Positions 25,902-33,537 of a stretch of 64,000 nucleotides of DNA are shown one piece after another; positions within the stretch are counted from its first letter, which is position 1, and each line of letters opens with the position of its first letter. The DNA comes from Lachnospiraceae bacterium (lineage in GTDB: Bacteria; Bacillota; Clostridia; Lachnospirales; Lachnospiraceae). Below the pieces are notes generated by a model that saw only the letters and a list, made by a program, of their open reading frames with translations, had not been told where the DNA came from and searched no databases. The position numbers and the translations under genes are program-made. The stretch lies in assembly GCA_910574865.1 (NCBI GenBank), contig CAJTDN010000010.1:124001-188000 (forward strand), in the 5' to 3' direction.

Positions 25902-28900
25902 TTACAAGCCTTCAAAAAATCCCGTTTTCACCACGGCGAATTCAAGTTCGCCGTCCTTTGTGGGAACCAGTACGTGTCTGCCGTTTACCGTGGCATCGGC
26001 CTTTTCCCACCCATCTTCGGTTTTGACATAAATGCAGATTTTTTTCGTGTTCCCGTCGTTTGGGTGGTAGCGTATGTTCCTCGTTTCCAGGCCGTCGTCA
26101 GGCCAGGTGACGCGCCATTGTTCCAGCACCTCGTGCCCGTCAATCCGGGTGACGGCTCCCGCCGCCGCGTTGCCCGTGCCGTCCGTGTCCCCGTCATGGC
26201 CGGCTCCGTCAATCCGGATTGCCGTCACCGTGTCATCCTGACGAAACTGCCCTTCCACGAGCACCGCCGGGCGGCCGTCTTCCTGCAAGGTGTCGGCGGC
26301 CAGCAGGGTGGCGTACTGCAGGTAGCTTCCGGTTATGACGGTGTCCGCCGTGAGGGTTTCCATTTCCGGCCGGTCCCAGGCCAGGTAGTAGCCCTGCGGC
26401 GGTTCGGGGCAAGGGTAGTCATTTGCCGCGATTTTGCTTCCATAGGGCAGCCACAATGTTTTCTGCGCGGTGTACTCATAATTTTTCAAATCCTGCCCGT
26501 CCTTTTGTGTCTCACCCAGCCGGTCGTCCGTGCGGAATGTCACGACCAGGCAGCAAAAACCGTCGGGGATTCCCGGCAGGGCCAGCATTTGCTCATAGGA
26601 AATGCCCTCGGCCTGCCCGGCGTAGCTTACGCGGTCGATGCCGGCGAGTTGTCCTGACACGAAATAATTTTCATTTGCCGCTCCCTCGACCTCGCCCGCG
26701 ATTGCCCCGGCGAACTGGCTGGCGGAGACGATGGAGACCATGGAACGGCAACGGCTTATCGTCCCGCCCGATCCGGCGATGCCACCCACGTATTTCCCGC
26801 CGCCCAGAATGCATTTGGCATGGCTGTCACGGATGGTGGAGAGGGAGTAGCCACATATGCCGCCCACGTAATCCCCGCCGTTGCTGCTTGTGATGCCATA
26901 GTTTTGCCCGCTGACGATGATTCCCAAGTCCATGCGTCCCGCCACGCCCCCAGCGCAGTTTTTCTTGGCCAGGACTTCGCCATAATTGACGCAGTTTAGA
27001 AGAATCGCCCGTGTCTGGTAGGTATAACGGTAGGACTTGTGTTCGGCGTCTTTTTCGTCGTCCTCCGGGTCAAGGTCGTATTCCATGGCCATCGCCCCGG
27101 CAATGCCGCCGACATTGACATCCGCCTCGATGACCCCGGTGTTCGTGCAGCCTTCCACCTTGCCCTGCGTGGTATTTGCGATGTCCTCGTCCGAAACGTC
27201 TTCGTACACGTCCTCGTAAGACAGGTCTTGTACCTCGTCCAGCGCGTCGAGGAAGAGGTTCATGATTTTCATGAACTGCTTGTTGACACCTTGCATGTCG
27301 GCGAGGATGACATCCTTCGAATTTCGCATCTCGTCATTCATCAGGGAGAGCTGGCTGGAAATCGCGTTTAAGGAGGACGAAAGCTGCTGAGACTGGTTGG
27401 AAAATTCCCCGTCAATCGCCGGGATGGTGACCGGCTCCTCGTTTAGCATGTCAGATAGGCAGTCATGCAGGTGTCCGGACGAAGCGTCCAGGTCGTCGCA
27501 GGCATTGTTGAAATTATCGCGGATGGATTTCAGTTCCTCCTTTTCCTCTTCGCCGAAACAATTGTTGATTTCCTCGCGCATCGCGGACAGCGTGTCGCCC
27601 ACGGCCTGCAACCGTCCCCGCAGCGCGTCGATGTCGGCGTCCACGTCAATGTCACCGTTTTCCGAACCTTGCCACAAGTCCTGAAGCTGCGCGTCCAGTT
27701 GGTCGGCCAGTTCCCCGAGGCGGTTCGCGCTTTCGGAATTTTCGATTTCTTCCCGCAGATCCTGCAAATCCTGCCGGCAATCTGTCAACCGTCCGTGGAC
27801 GCTTTCAAACTCGCCGCGGATGGCCTGCAGACGGCTTTGGTAGCTGGCCATTGCCGCCGAAGCGTCGTTTATGTTCTGGATTCCGTCATTGGCATAATCG
27901 ACCATGTAGTCGCCCATCCATTGCGCGCTGTTCCTCGCGCTGTCGGTGTAAGCGGAAATCTGTTTCAGGCGGGCATAAACCGTGTCCCCGGCATTTCCTG
28001 CATCGGTCATCAATTGGTCCAGCATCGTCTGCAGCGTGTCCAGTTCGCCGCGGATTTCCGCCATGGAGTTATTTCCATAAGCAAGGCTTACGTTGGGAAC
28101 CATTTGCCCGGCAATGCCCCCGATATCTTTCCTGCCATAAACGTGCCCTTCGTTTTTACATGCTGCCATGTAACCGCATTGTCTGCCGACGATGCCGCCC
28201 ACGTTGTAACCGACGTGCGGATATCCGACATCCCCGGCATTTTCGCATTCCCGGATGATGCCGGTCGAATAACCGGCGATTCCCCCGGTGTCCGTCGTGG
28301 AAGGGATGCCCTCTTCGGAATTATAGCTTTTCCAGAGGCGGTATACCATGTCGCCAATCCCCTCGAGATCGTTCTGGCTCTCGGTAAGGACGGTATTCAC
28401 CGCGGCATCGTTCTGGCAGGAGAAGACGACGCCTTCGTTCTGTCCGGTGATGCCGCCGGTAAAATGCGTGCCGACCACGGCACCGGACACCGTGTTGTTG
28501 ACGAGCTGCCCGCCCACCAGGTTGTTTCCGGCAATGCCGCCCACGTAGTCCGTGCCTTGGACCAGTCCCGAAAAAGAGCATTCGAGAATGAGGCCGCCGT
28601 TGTTTGCCGCAATCCCGCCGATGCGTGCCTGCGTCCCGTCGGGAACCACCATGCCCCGGACGTTTAAATTGCGGATTTGTCCCGTTTCCTGCACGTACGC
28701 GAACAGACCGCAGTCGGAGCCCCCCCCCGTGATCATGAGTCCGGAAACCGTGTGCCCCCGCCCGTCAAATATGCCGCCAAAGCTGGGAATGGTGACCGCC
28801 GTATCGCCAAGGTCTATGTCCTGCTCCAGGAGGAACGTTTTTCCGCGTGAATACGTGTCGAGCGAGCAGTATTTTTCCAGGGCGAACAAGTCCTGCGCGG

Positions 28901-29057
28901 AATTCAGGTGAACCACCGCCTGGTTGAACTTGTCAGAATCGGCCGTCCCGGGTACGCTGTTGTCCGCCGAGACCGGCATCGGCCGGGCAAATATGAGTGT
29001 CGTGGCCAGAAATATCGAAAATATTTTGGTCAATGGTTTCTTATATAATTTACGCAT
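25902..29057 (-). CDS. Secreted GLUG-repeat protein with central coiled coil
   Basis: About 1051 residues. A signal peptide (MRKLYKKPLTKIFSIFLATT, cleavage likely after PVSA) is followed by repeated GLUG-type motifs such as YVGGIAGNN, HFTGGITGQN, DTGGIAGYS and KYVGGIAGSG, which form beta-solenoid rungs. They occur in two blocks (about 95-320 and 660-830). Between them, residues about 325-640 are alpha-helical with heptad-like Leu and many Asp/Glu/Gln residues, likely a long coiled coil. The C-terminal 220 residues are strand-rich. The ATG at 29057 is selected for AAGGAGGAAAT upstream. It starts 22 bp after the MMPL stop, so it is probably an extracytoplasmic partner of that transporter. No catalytic motif is seen. 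Confidence 0.82.
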   Translation of the reverse strand: MRKLYKKPLTKIFSIFLATTLIFARPMPVSADNSVPGTADSDKFNQAVVHLNSAQDLFALEKYCSLDTYSRGKTFLLEQDIDLGDTAVTIPSFGGIFDGRGHTVSGLMITGGGSDCGLFAYVQETGQIRNLNVRGMVVPDGTQARIGGIAANNGGLILECSFSGLVQGTDYVGGIAGNNLVGGQLVNNTVSGAVVGTHFTGGITGQNEGVVFSCQNDAAVNTVLTESQNDLEGIGDMVYRLWKSYNSEEGIPSTTDTGGIAGYSTGIIRECENAGDVGYPHVGYNVGGIVGRQCGYMAACKNEGHVYGRKDIGGIAGQMVPNVSLAYGNNSMAEIRGELDTLQTMLDQLMTDAGNAGDTVYARLKQISAYTDSARNSAQWMGDYMVDYANDGIQNINDASAAMASYQSRLQAIRGEFESVHGRLTDCRQDLQDLREEIENSESANRLGELADQLDAQLQDLWQGSENGDIDVDADIDALRGRLQAVGDTLSAMREEINNCFGEEEKEELKSIRDNFNNACDDLDASSGHLHDCLSDMLNEEPVTIPAIDGEFSNQSQQLSSSLNAISSQLSLMNDEMRNSKDVILADMQGVNKQFMKIMNLFLDALDEVQDLSYEDVYEDVSDEDIANTTQGKVEGCTNTGVIEADVNVGGIAGAMAMEYDLDPEDDEKDAEHKSYRYTYQTRAILLNCVNYGEVLAKKNCAGGVAGRMDLGIIVSGQNYGITSSNGGDYVGGICGYSLSTIRDSHAKCILGGGKYVGGIAGSGGTISRCRSMVSIVSASQFAGAIAGEVEGAANENYFVSGQLAGIDRVSYAGQAEGISYEQMLALPGIPDGFCCLVVTFRTDDRLGETQKDGQDLKNYEYTAQKTLWLPYGSKIAANDYPCPEPPQGYYLAWDRPEMETLTADTVITGSYLQYATLLAADTLQEDGRPAVLVEGQFRQDDTVTAIRIDGAGHDGDTDGTGNAAAGAVTRIDGHEVLEQWRVTWPDDGLETRNIRYHPNDGNTKKICIYVKTEDGWEKADATVNGRHVLVPTKDGELEFAVVKTGFFEGL

Positions 29058-29079
29058 ATATAATTTCCTCCTTCCTCGT

Positions 29080-31683
29080 TTACTCATTTGGAGCGTCCGT
29101 GTTTGCCGTGTTCAAGTCTTTTCCCTTCGCCGCGTCCGTGTTTGCCGCGTCCGTGTTTGCCGCGTCCGTGTTTGCCGCGTCCGTGCCGTTTTCCTCTTTC
29201 ATCTCCGTATCCGTGTTTTTTTCTTCGAGATACCCGGTAGCCTGCCGTGCGGACTCGTCATTTATCGCGTTCCCGTATATCAGGTTCACGTTGACATCCC
29301 CGTCCACGACCACGTTTACCACGCCGTAAATCTTGCCTGAGATTTCTCCCGAGACGAACCCGTCGATACGGGTGGTCCCTTTCCATGAACCGCGCTTTAG
29401 CGGCGTGGAGATGGCGAAGGAGGTTCTGTCAATTAATTTCTCGCCCAGCAGCAAGAGTTGTGGCAGCACGAACATGACGATGAGGATGGAAATAATCGTG
29501 CCGCGTCCGAGGCTTTGCCCGATGCCCGCGATGGCGGCTTCCGAGGTCAGGTTCCCGATCAGGACGCTCGCGAGTGCCATCATGGAGCCGGAGGTGATGA
29601 TGGTCGGAAACGCGAAGTTCAACGTTTCTATGATGGCATCCTCTTTGGCCATTTTGTCCTTCAGCTCCATGTAGCGGCTGGAAATGACAATGGCATAATC
29701 AATGTTCGCGCCCATCTGCACCGAGCTCACGACCAGGTAGCTCATGAAGAAGACCCCCTGGTTTTGCAGATACGGGATGCTGAAATTAATCCAGATACAG
29801 CCCTGGATGACCAATATCAACAAAAGCGGCATGCCGACGGAGTTGAAGGTGAACAAAAGTACCGCTAGCACGATGATGATGGAAACGATGCTGATGATAA
29901 TGTTGTCCGTGGAAAATGTCTTCTGGAAATCGTATTCGCTGGACGAATCGCCCACCACGTAAACATCGCCTTCGGGATAATATTTGCGTGCCGTTTTCTC
30001 TATCGTGTCGAGGAACGCGTAAGTCTCGTCACCACTTGTCGGGAGGGTCAGGTAAATGAGAGCCCGGCTGTAATTTTCCCCTTGGAGCTGCTTTTTTCCG
30101 TTACTCATCTGGGAATAGGCATCCTCCAACGTCTCCATCAGGTCGTCGTCGAGTGTCACGTAACCCTCCTGCACTTCCTCGTAGACGAAGAAAAACATGT
30201 CCATTAGCGGAACCCCGTAGCTGGAAATGCCGCCCACGATTTTGCCATAGTCCTCCTTGTCCGCCGCGTATGCGGTATAGACAAGCTCGGCCAGCTCGTA
30301 ATCCATGTCAATCAGTTCCGAAAACTGGCGCGGGGTCAGCTTGTCGGTCAGCATGTAACCGTTCATGGCTTCGGTGTTGGAGAGCCCGAGCGAGCTTGAA
30401 ACCTCGTCGTAACCCTCCAGTTCGGCCAGCAGGCGGCTTTCTTTGGCGTAACTGCCCGCGGGGACGACGAGGGCCACCATGTTGTCCGAGCCGAACGTGT
30501 CCTCGATTTTTTGTGCCGCGATTTGCGTGTCATTGAGCTGCGGCGTGGTCAGGGAGCCGTAGCCGTATACGTAAGGGCATTTCGCGGAAAAGAAATAGCC
30601 CGCGATAATCAGCAGCACGAAAAGCGGCGGGATGGCGAAGCGTGTCTTGTAGTCGAATCGTCCCACGAAGGGGATTTTGGGGACAAAATTCTTGTGTACG
30701 GTTTTGTCCATCCATTTGCCAAACAGCACCAGCAGTCCCGGCATTAAAAGGAACACGGACAAGAGGCTTAAAAGGATGGCCTTAATCAGGCAGACGCCCA
30801 TGTCCGGCCCGATTTTGAACTGCATGAACATCATCGCGGCCAGGCCGCCGATGGTGGTCAGGCTGCTGGCGCAGATTTCCGGGATGGCCTTACTTAATGC
30901 CACGACCACGGCGTCGCGGACCGGCAGCGCCTGGTGTTCCTCCTTGTAGCGGTTGCAGAAAATGACCGCGTAATCGACGGACAGAGCGAGTTGCAGCACG
31001 ATGGTGACCGAGTTGGAGACGAAGGAAATCGTGCCGAGCAAAAAGTTCGTCCCCATGTTGACGATGGCGGCGGAGACGAAGGTCAAGAGCAGTACCGGCA
31101 CCTCCGCATAGGTCTGGGAAGTCAGGATCAGTACCAGCACGACGACGACAGCCACGTAGACCACGATTTTGTTCATTTCCGAGGTGATGATTTCCTCGGT
31201 CGTGTTTTCGAAGGAGGACGTGTAATAGAGGTCGTAGGCCGACAGCGCGTCAAGGACCGCCTCATGCGCCTCCAGGCAGCGTCCGTCAGACTCGTCATAG
31301 TCGTAAGTCACCGAGTAAAGGGCGGCCAACTGGCAATAATGATCCGCCGTGTCGTCAAATACCACGGACTGCACGCCGTCCATCGCGGCAATCTCGTCCG
31401 CGAGCCGTTTTGCCTCGTTGTATGTAATGCTGTCAACCATGACCTGGTCCGTCCCGAACGTGACGAATTGCTCCGCCATCACGTCAAGCCCCTTCCTTGT
31501 CACGGAGTCCGGCGGGAGGTAGGCGGTCAGGTCGTCTTCCACCTTGACCCAGCCCTGGGAAAACGCCGAAAAAATGACCAGCATGATGTACAAAAAGAAA
31601 ATCAGGTTGCGTTTGTCCACGATCAGGTTGGCAAGACGCAGCATGAAATTTTTGTCAGACTTGTTTTTGGATTTGGAACTCAT
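29080..31683 (-). CDS. MMPL/RND-family transporter
   Basis: An 867-residue exporter of the MmpL/YdfJ class. Two halves each have one lone helix (about 30-48 and about 350-368), a large external loop and a cluster of five helices (about 172-315 and about 590-745). Family sites include LQLALSVDYAVIFCNRYKEE and VQMGANIDYAIVISSRYMEL, the helix-4 Asp pairs used for proton coupling. The cytosolic C-terminal tail is odd: residues about 765-800 read as G-rich beta rungs (IDGFVSGEISGKIYGVV), followed by repeats of TDAAN. It is divergent from a TetR regulator and followed by a secreted GLUG protein. Transport of a lipid or amphiphile is the usual family role; the substrate is unknown. Confidence 0.92.
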   Translation of the reverse strand: MSSKSKNKSDKNFMLRLANLIVDKRNLIFFLYIMLVIFSAFSQGWVKVEDDLTAYLPPDSVTRKGLDVMAEQFVTFGTDQVMVDSITYNEAKRLADEIAAMDGVQSVVFDDTADHYCQLAALYSVTYDYDESDGRCLEAHEAVLDALSAYDLYYTSSFENTTEEIITSEMNKIVVYVAVVVVLVLILTSQTYAEVPVLLLTFVSAAIVNMGTNFLLGTISFVSNSVTIVLQLALSVDYAVIFCNRYKEEHQALPVRDAVVVALSKAIPEICASSLTTIGGLAAMMFMQFKIGPDMGVCLIKAILLSLLSVFLLMPGLLVLFGKWMDKTVHKNFVPKIPFVGRFDYKTRFAIPPLFVLLIIAGYFFSAKCPYVYGYGSLTTPQLNDTQIAAQKIEDTFGSDNMVALVVPAGSYAKESRLLAELEGYDEVSSSLGLSNTEAMNGYMLTDKLTPRQFSELIDMDYELAELVYTAYAADKEDYGKIVGGISSYGVPLMDMFFFVYEEVQEGYVTLDDDLMETLEDAYSQMSNGKKQLQGENYSRALIYLTLPTSGDETYAFLDTIEKTARKYYPEGDVYVVGDSSSEYDFQKTFSTDNIIISIVSIIIVLAVLLFTFNSVGMPLLLILVIQGCIWINFSIPYLQNQGVFFMSYLVVSSVQMGANIDYAIVISSRYMELKDKMAKEDAIIETLNFAFPTIITSGSMMALASVLIGNLTSEAAIAGIGQSLGRGTIISILIVMFVLPQLLLLGEKLIDRTSFAISTPLKRGSWKGTTRIDGFVSGEISGKIYGVVNVVVDGDVNVNLIYGNAINDESARQATGYLEEKNTDTEMKEENGTDAANTDAANTDAANTDAAKGKDLNTANTDAPNE
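29129..29188. repeat. 15-bp in-frame tandem repeat in the MMPL gene
   Basis: Four adjacent units of GCCGCGTCCGTGTTT (last one altered) encode the TDAAN pentapeptides at the C-terminus of the transporter. Confidence 0.85.
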
Positions 31684-31735
31684 GTCACATTTCCCTCCTT
31701 AAAAATGCGGACATGTATCATTTGACGCTCTACCC

Positions 31736-31794
31736 GTTACAGTTTAGCCATGACTTGGCCGTGCGGCAGGGCGCACAGCCCCGTGAACAGTAAC
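31736..31794. repeat. Short internally deleted MITE-like element
   Basis: 59 bp starting GTTACAGTTTAG and ending GTGAACAGTAAC. Its right part (GGCCGTGCGGCAGGGCGC onward) is identical to the right end of the 31803 element, while the middle is missing. Only 8 bp (TGAGGACA) separate it from that element. Confidence 0.7.
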
Positions 31795-31802
31795 TGAGGA
31801 CA

Positions 31803-31950
31803 GTTACAATTCACGGCCTAACCGGCCGCGATTGTAACGGCATCCAGCCATTTAAAATTGCCTACGGCAATGGGCTGGATGCCCTATCGACACCATCACT
31901 TTATCGGACGGTGGCCGTGCGGCAGGGCGCACAGCCCCGTGAACAGTAAC
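31803..31950. mobile_element. MITE-like palindromic element, family B copy 1
   Basis: 148 bp with ends GTTACAATTCACGG and CCGTGAACAGTAAC (12 of 14 complementary). It is flanked by TGAGGACA (31795-31802) and TGGGGACA (31951-31958), a 7-of-8 target duplication. Internal hairpins are GGCC-rich GTTAC...GTAAC, CATCCAGCCATT...GGGCTGGATG with inner GCC-TACG-GGC, and a third around GGACGGTGGCC. No ORF. Copy 2 is at 49934. Confidence 0.85.
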
Positions 31951-31989
31951 TGGGGACAAACGAATTTTAATTTGCAAATGCCTATTTAA

Positions 31990-32018
31990 TTGACAAATGT
32001 CCGTTAGCATGATAATAT
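31990..32018 (+). promoter_or_regulatory. Sigma-A promoter upstream of the TetR gene, with nearby repeat motifs
   Basis: TTGACA (31990-31995), a 17-bp spacer and TAATAT (32013-32018). TTGCAAATG and TTGACAAATG repeats around the -35 and AAATTTGCAA just downstream could be regulator sites. The leader to the TetR start is about 200 nt; no ORF is seen there. This region also holds the unassigned start of the divergent MMPL transcript. Confidence 0.6.
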
Positions 32019-32231
32019 GCAAGTAGAAACAAATTTGCAACGTACAGTTTTGCAAAAAGGTCAGATAATTGACAATTGTATGATATATGTAAACGAACGG
32101 TTACGGTTCAGCCAACGAGGAAGCGTAACAACGAACGGGCGCGGATGGACTGTGACGACATGGCAGATAGGGTGGCGCGGATGTCACGGGCGTGAATGGC
32201 GGTGGGCGCGGCTGAAATGGAGGGTATTATG

Positions 32232-32816
32232 ATGGAAGAGAAGGCGGATTTAAGGATTATCAAGACGAGGAAGGCTTTGTTTGACACGTTTCTGGAGCTT
32301 TTGCAAGAAGAAAGCTTTGATTCGATCACGGTCAACGCCCTTTGCGAGAAGGCCATGGTGCGAAGAGCCACCTTTTACAAGCACTTCGCGGACAAGTATG
32401 ACTTTTTCGCGGCGTTCGTGCGACGCGTTTCAGAAGAGTTTTATGCCAAGAGCCGGGAACAGATGCAGGAGGAACGGCGGCTCACCACGCCGTTGGAATA
32501 TTGTTATCTGATGTCGGTCCAGTTTTTCGGGTTTTTGCGCGAGCATGAAAAATCCATCAAAAACGTGATGGAGAGCGGCGCGTTTTATCTTTTGCTGGAC
32601 ATTCTCACTGAGGAGATTTACCGCAGCTTTTACCTTGAGCTGAACGATTACGCGAAGGAACACCCGATGCCCGTCCCGCCTGCCGTGGCGGCTTCGTTCA
32701 TCACGGGCGGCCTGGTGCAGATTGGCAAAAAATGGGCGAAAAACCCGTCCTATAAAGAGGTGGACGGGCTTCTCGCCGACATTCGTGTGCTTTTAAATTC
32801 CATGTGCCTGTTCTGA
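32232..32816 (+). CDS. TetR/AcrR-family transcriptional regulator
   Basis: About 194 residues. The N-terminal helix-turn-helix (about 5-55) shows the TetR pattern: RIIKTRKALFDTFLELL, then FDSITVNALCEKAMVRRATF and YKHFADKYDFF. The C-terminal ligand domain is helical, with LEYCYLMSVQFFGFLREHEK and AASFITGGLVQIGKKW. GGAGGG lies 7 nt before the ATG at 32232; the ATG three bases earlier is also possible. It is divergent from the MMPL-GLUG pair and probably represses it, as is common for TetR/MMPL neighbours. That link is inferred. Confidence 0.92.
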   Translation: MEEKADLRIIKTRKALFDTFLELLQEESFDSITVNALCEKAMVRRATFYKHFADKYDFFAAFVRRVSEEFYAKSREQMQEERRLTTPLEYCYLMSVQFFGFLREHEKSIKNVMESGAFYLLLDILTEEIYRSFYLELNDYAKEHPMPVPPAVAASFITGGLVQIGKKWAKNPSYKEVDGLLADIRVLLNSMCLF

Positions 32817-32823
32817 CAGTTCC

Positions 32824-33372
32824 TTATTTCTTCTTGATTTTGTTCAGTTTCCTGTTTAATTCGAGAATCTCCTCCTTGGACATGGCTTCCGCCCCGACCG
32901 TCCCCATCATGGAGAGAATCCGTTTCACGCTGAAGCCGCCGATCATTTTCATCATGTCCGTGTTCTTCAGGTCGAACCCGGCGGCCCCGCCCTTCATCTT
33001 CTTCATCAGGGAGGCACCGAATACCGCACCGCGGAATTTTATGACAAAAAAAGGGACGGAACGTGCATTCCGCATTCCCGTGCTGGGTGACGGATGACGT
33101 GAATTATGATGAATCCATGAAAGCGGTTCTTTTTTACTTAACAGCAGGTGCAACGCGTCCTTGGAGAAAACGACGCAGTTTGTCCGTGACATGACTGACG
33201 GGACACTCTCGCCCTCCGTCTGGATGATAAACAGGCCGTGCCGTGAGTTTTCATCAAAAAGCTTGCAGGAACAAGACGCACTGTTTGCGGCTCTTCTTGA
33301 CACACCGGTAATGTATGTGGACGCAATTAATCCTTCCAACCTGATGCCGGTCTTCCTCTCGCCGTAATCCAT
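32824..33372 (-). pseudogene. Fused remnants: GPH symporter segment and glycosidase C-terminal tail
   Basis: An open frame of 182 codons that is not a natural protein. It begins MDYGERKTGIRLEGLIAS, a cytoplasmic-loop signature of glycoside-pentoside-hexuronide symporters, and loses similarity at once. About 80 residues of unknown origin follow. The end (NTDMMKMIGGFSVKRILSMM and SKEEILELNRKLNKI) resembles the short Met-rich C-terminus of clostridial GH3 glucosidases. Together with the symporter N-terminus at 33383-33520 this fits deletions that joined pieces of two sugar-use genes. The GH3 assignment of the tail is tentative. Confidence 0.55.
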
Positions 33373-33382
33373 AATAAGTAAT

Positions 33383-33520
33383 CTACAACATCAAGACCGT
33401 ATTGATGCTAAACGCCAGCCCTCGCATCGACCAAATCCATTTTAACCACCTTGGCAGCTTTTCATTCTCGGCCATTGTTGCCGGATTCGCCCAATTCGGT
33501 TTTACTTTTTCTTTTCTCAT
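33383..33520 (-). pseudogene. N-terminal fragment of a GPH-family sugar symporter
   Basis: A 45-codon frame with a strong ribosome site (GGGAGGAAAAAG) and ATG at 33520. It reads MRKEKVKPNWANPATMAENE, then KLPRWLKWIWSMRGLAFSIN and TVLML, then stops at TAG. GPH symporters normally continue LQITYY here; the next codons after the TAG do encode ITYY, so the stop looks like a CAG-to-TAG change, and a frame change follows directly. It lies 17 bp after the rhamnosidase stop, so a symporter once sat in the rhamnosidase operon. Confidence 0.7.
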
Positions 33521-33537
33521 TTTCTTTTTCCTCCCGG

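Noticed and set aside
25668-26657. 329-codon plus ORF opposite the end of the GLUG gene
   Set aside because: Antisense to GLUG coding sequence and crossing its terminator; no family features.
27465-28667. 400-codon plus ORF inside the GLUG gene
   Set aside because: Shadow of the minus-strand coiled-coil and repeat region.
31990-32231. Riboswitch in the long TetR leader
   Set aside because: The leader is A/T-rich with direct repeats, but no known riboswitch core could be recognised.
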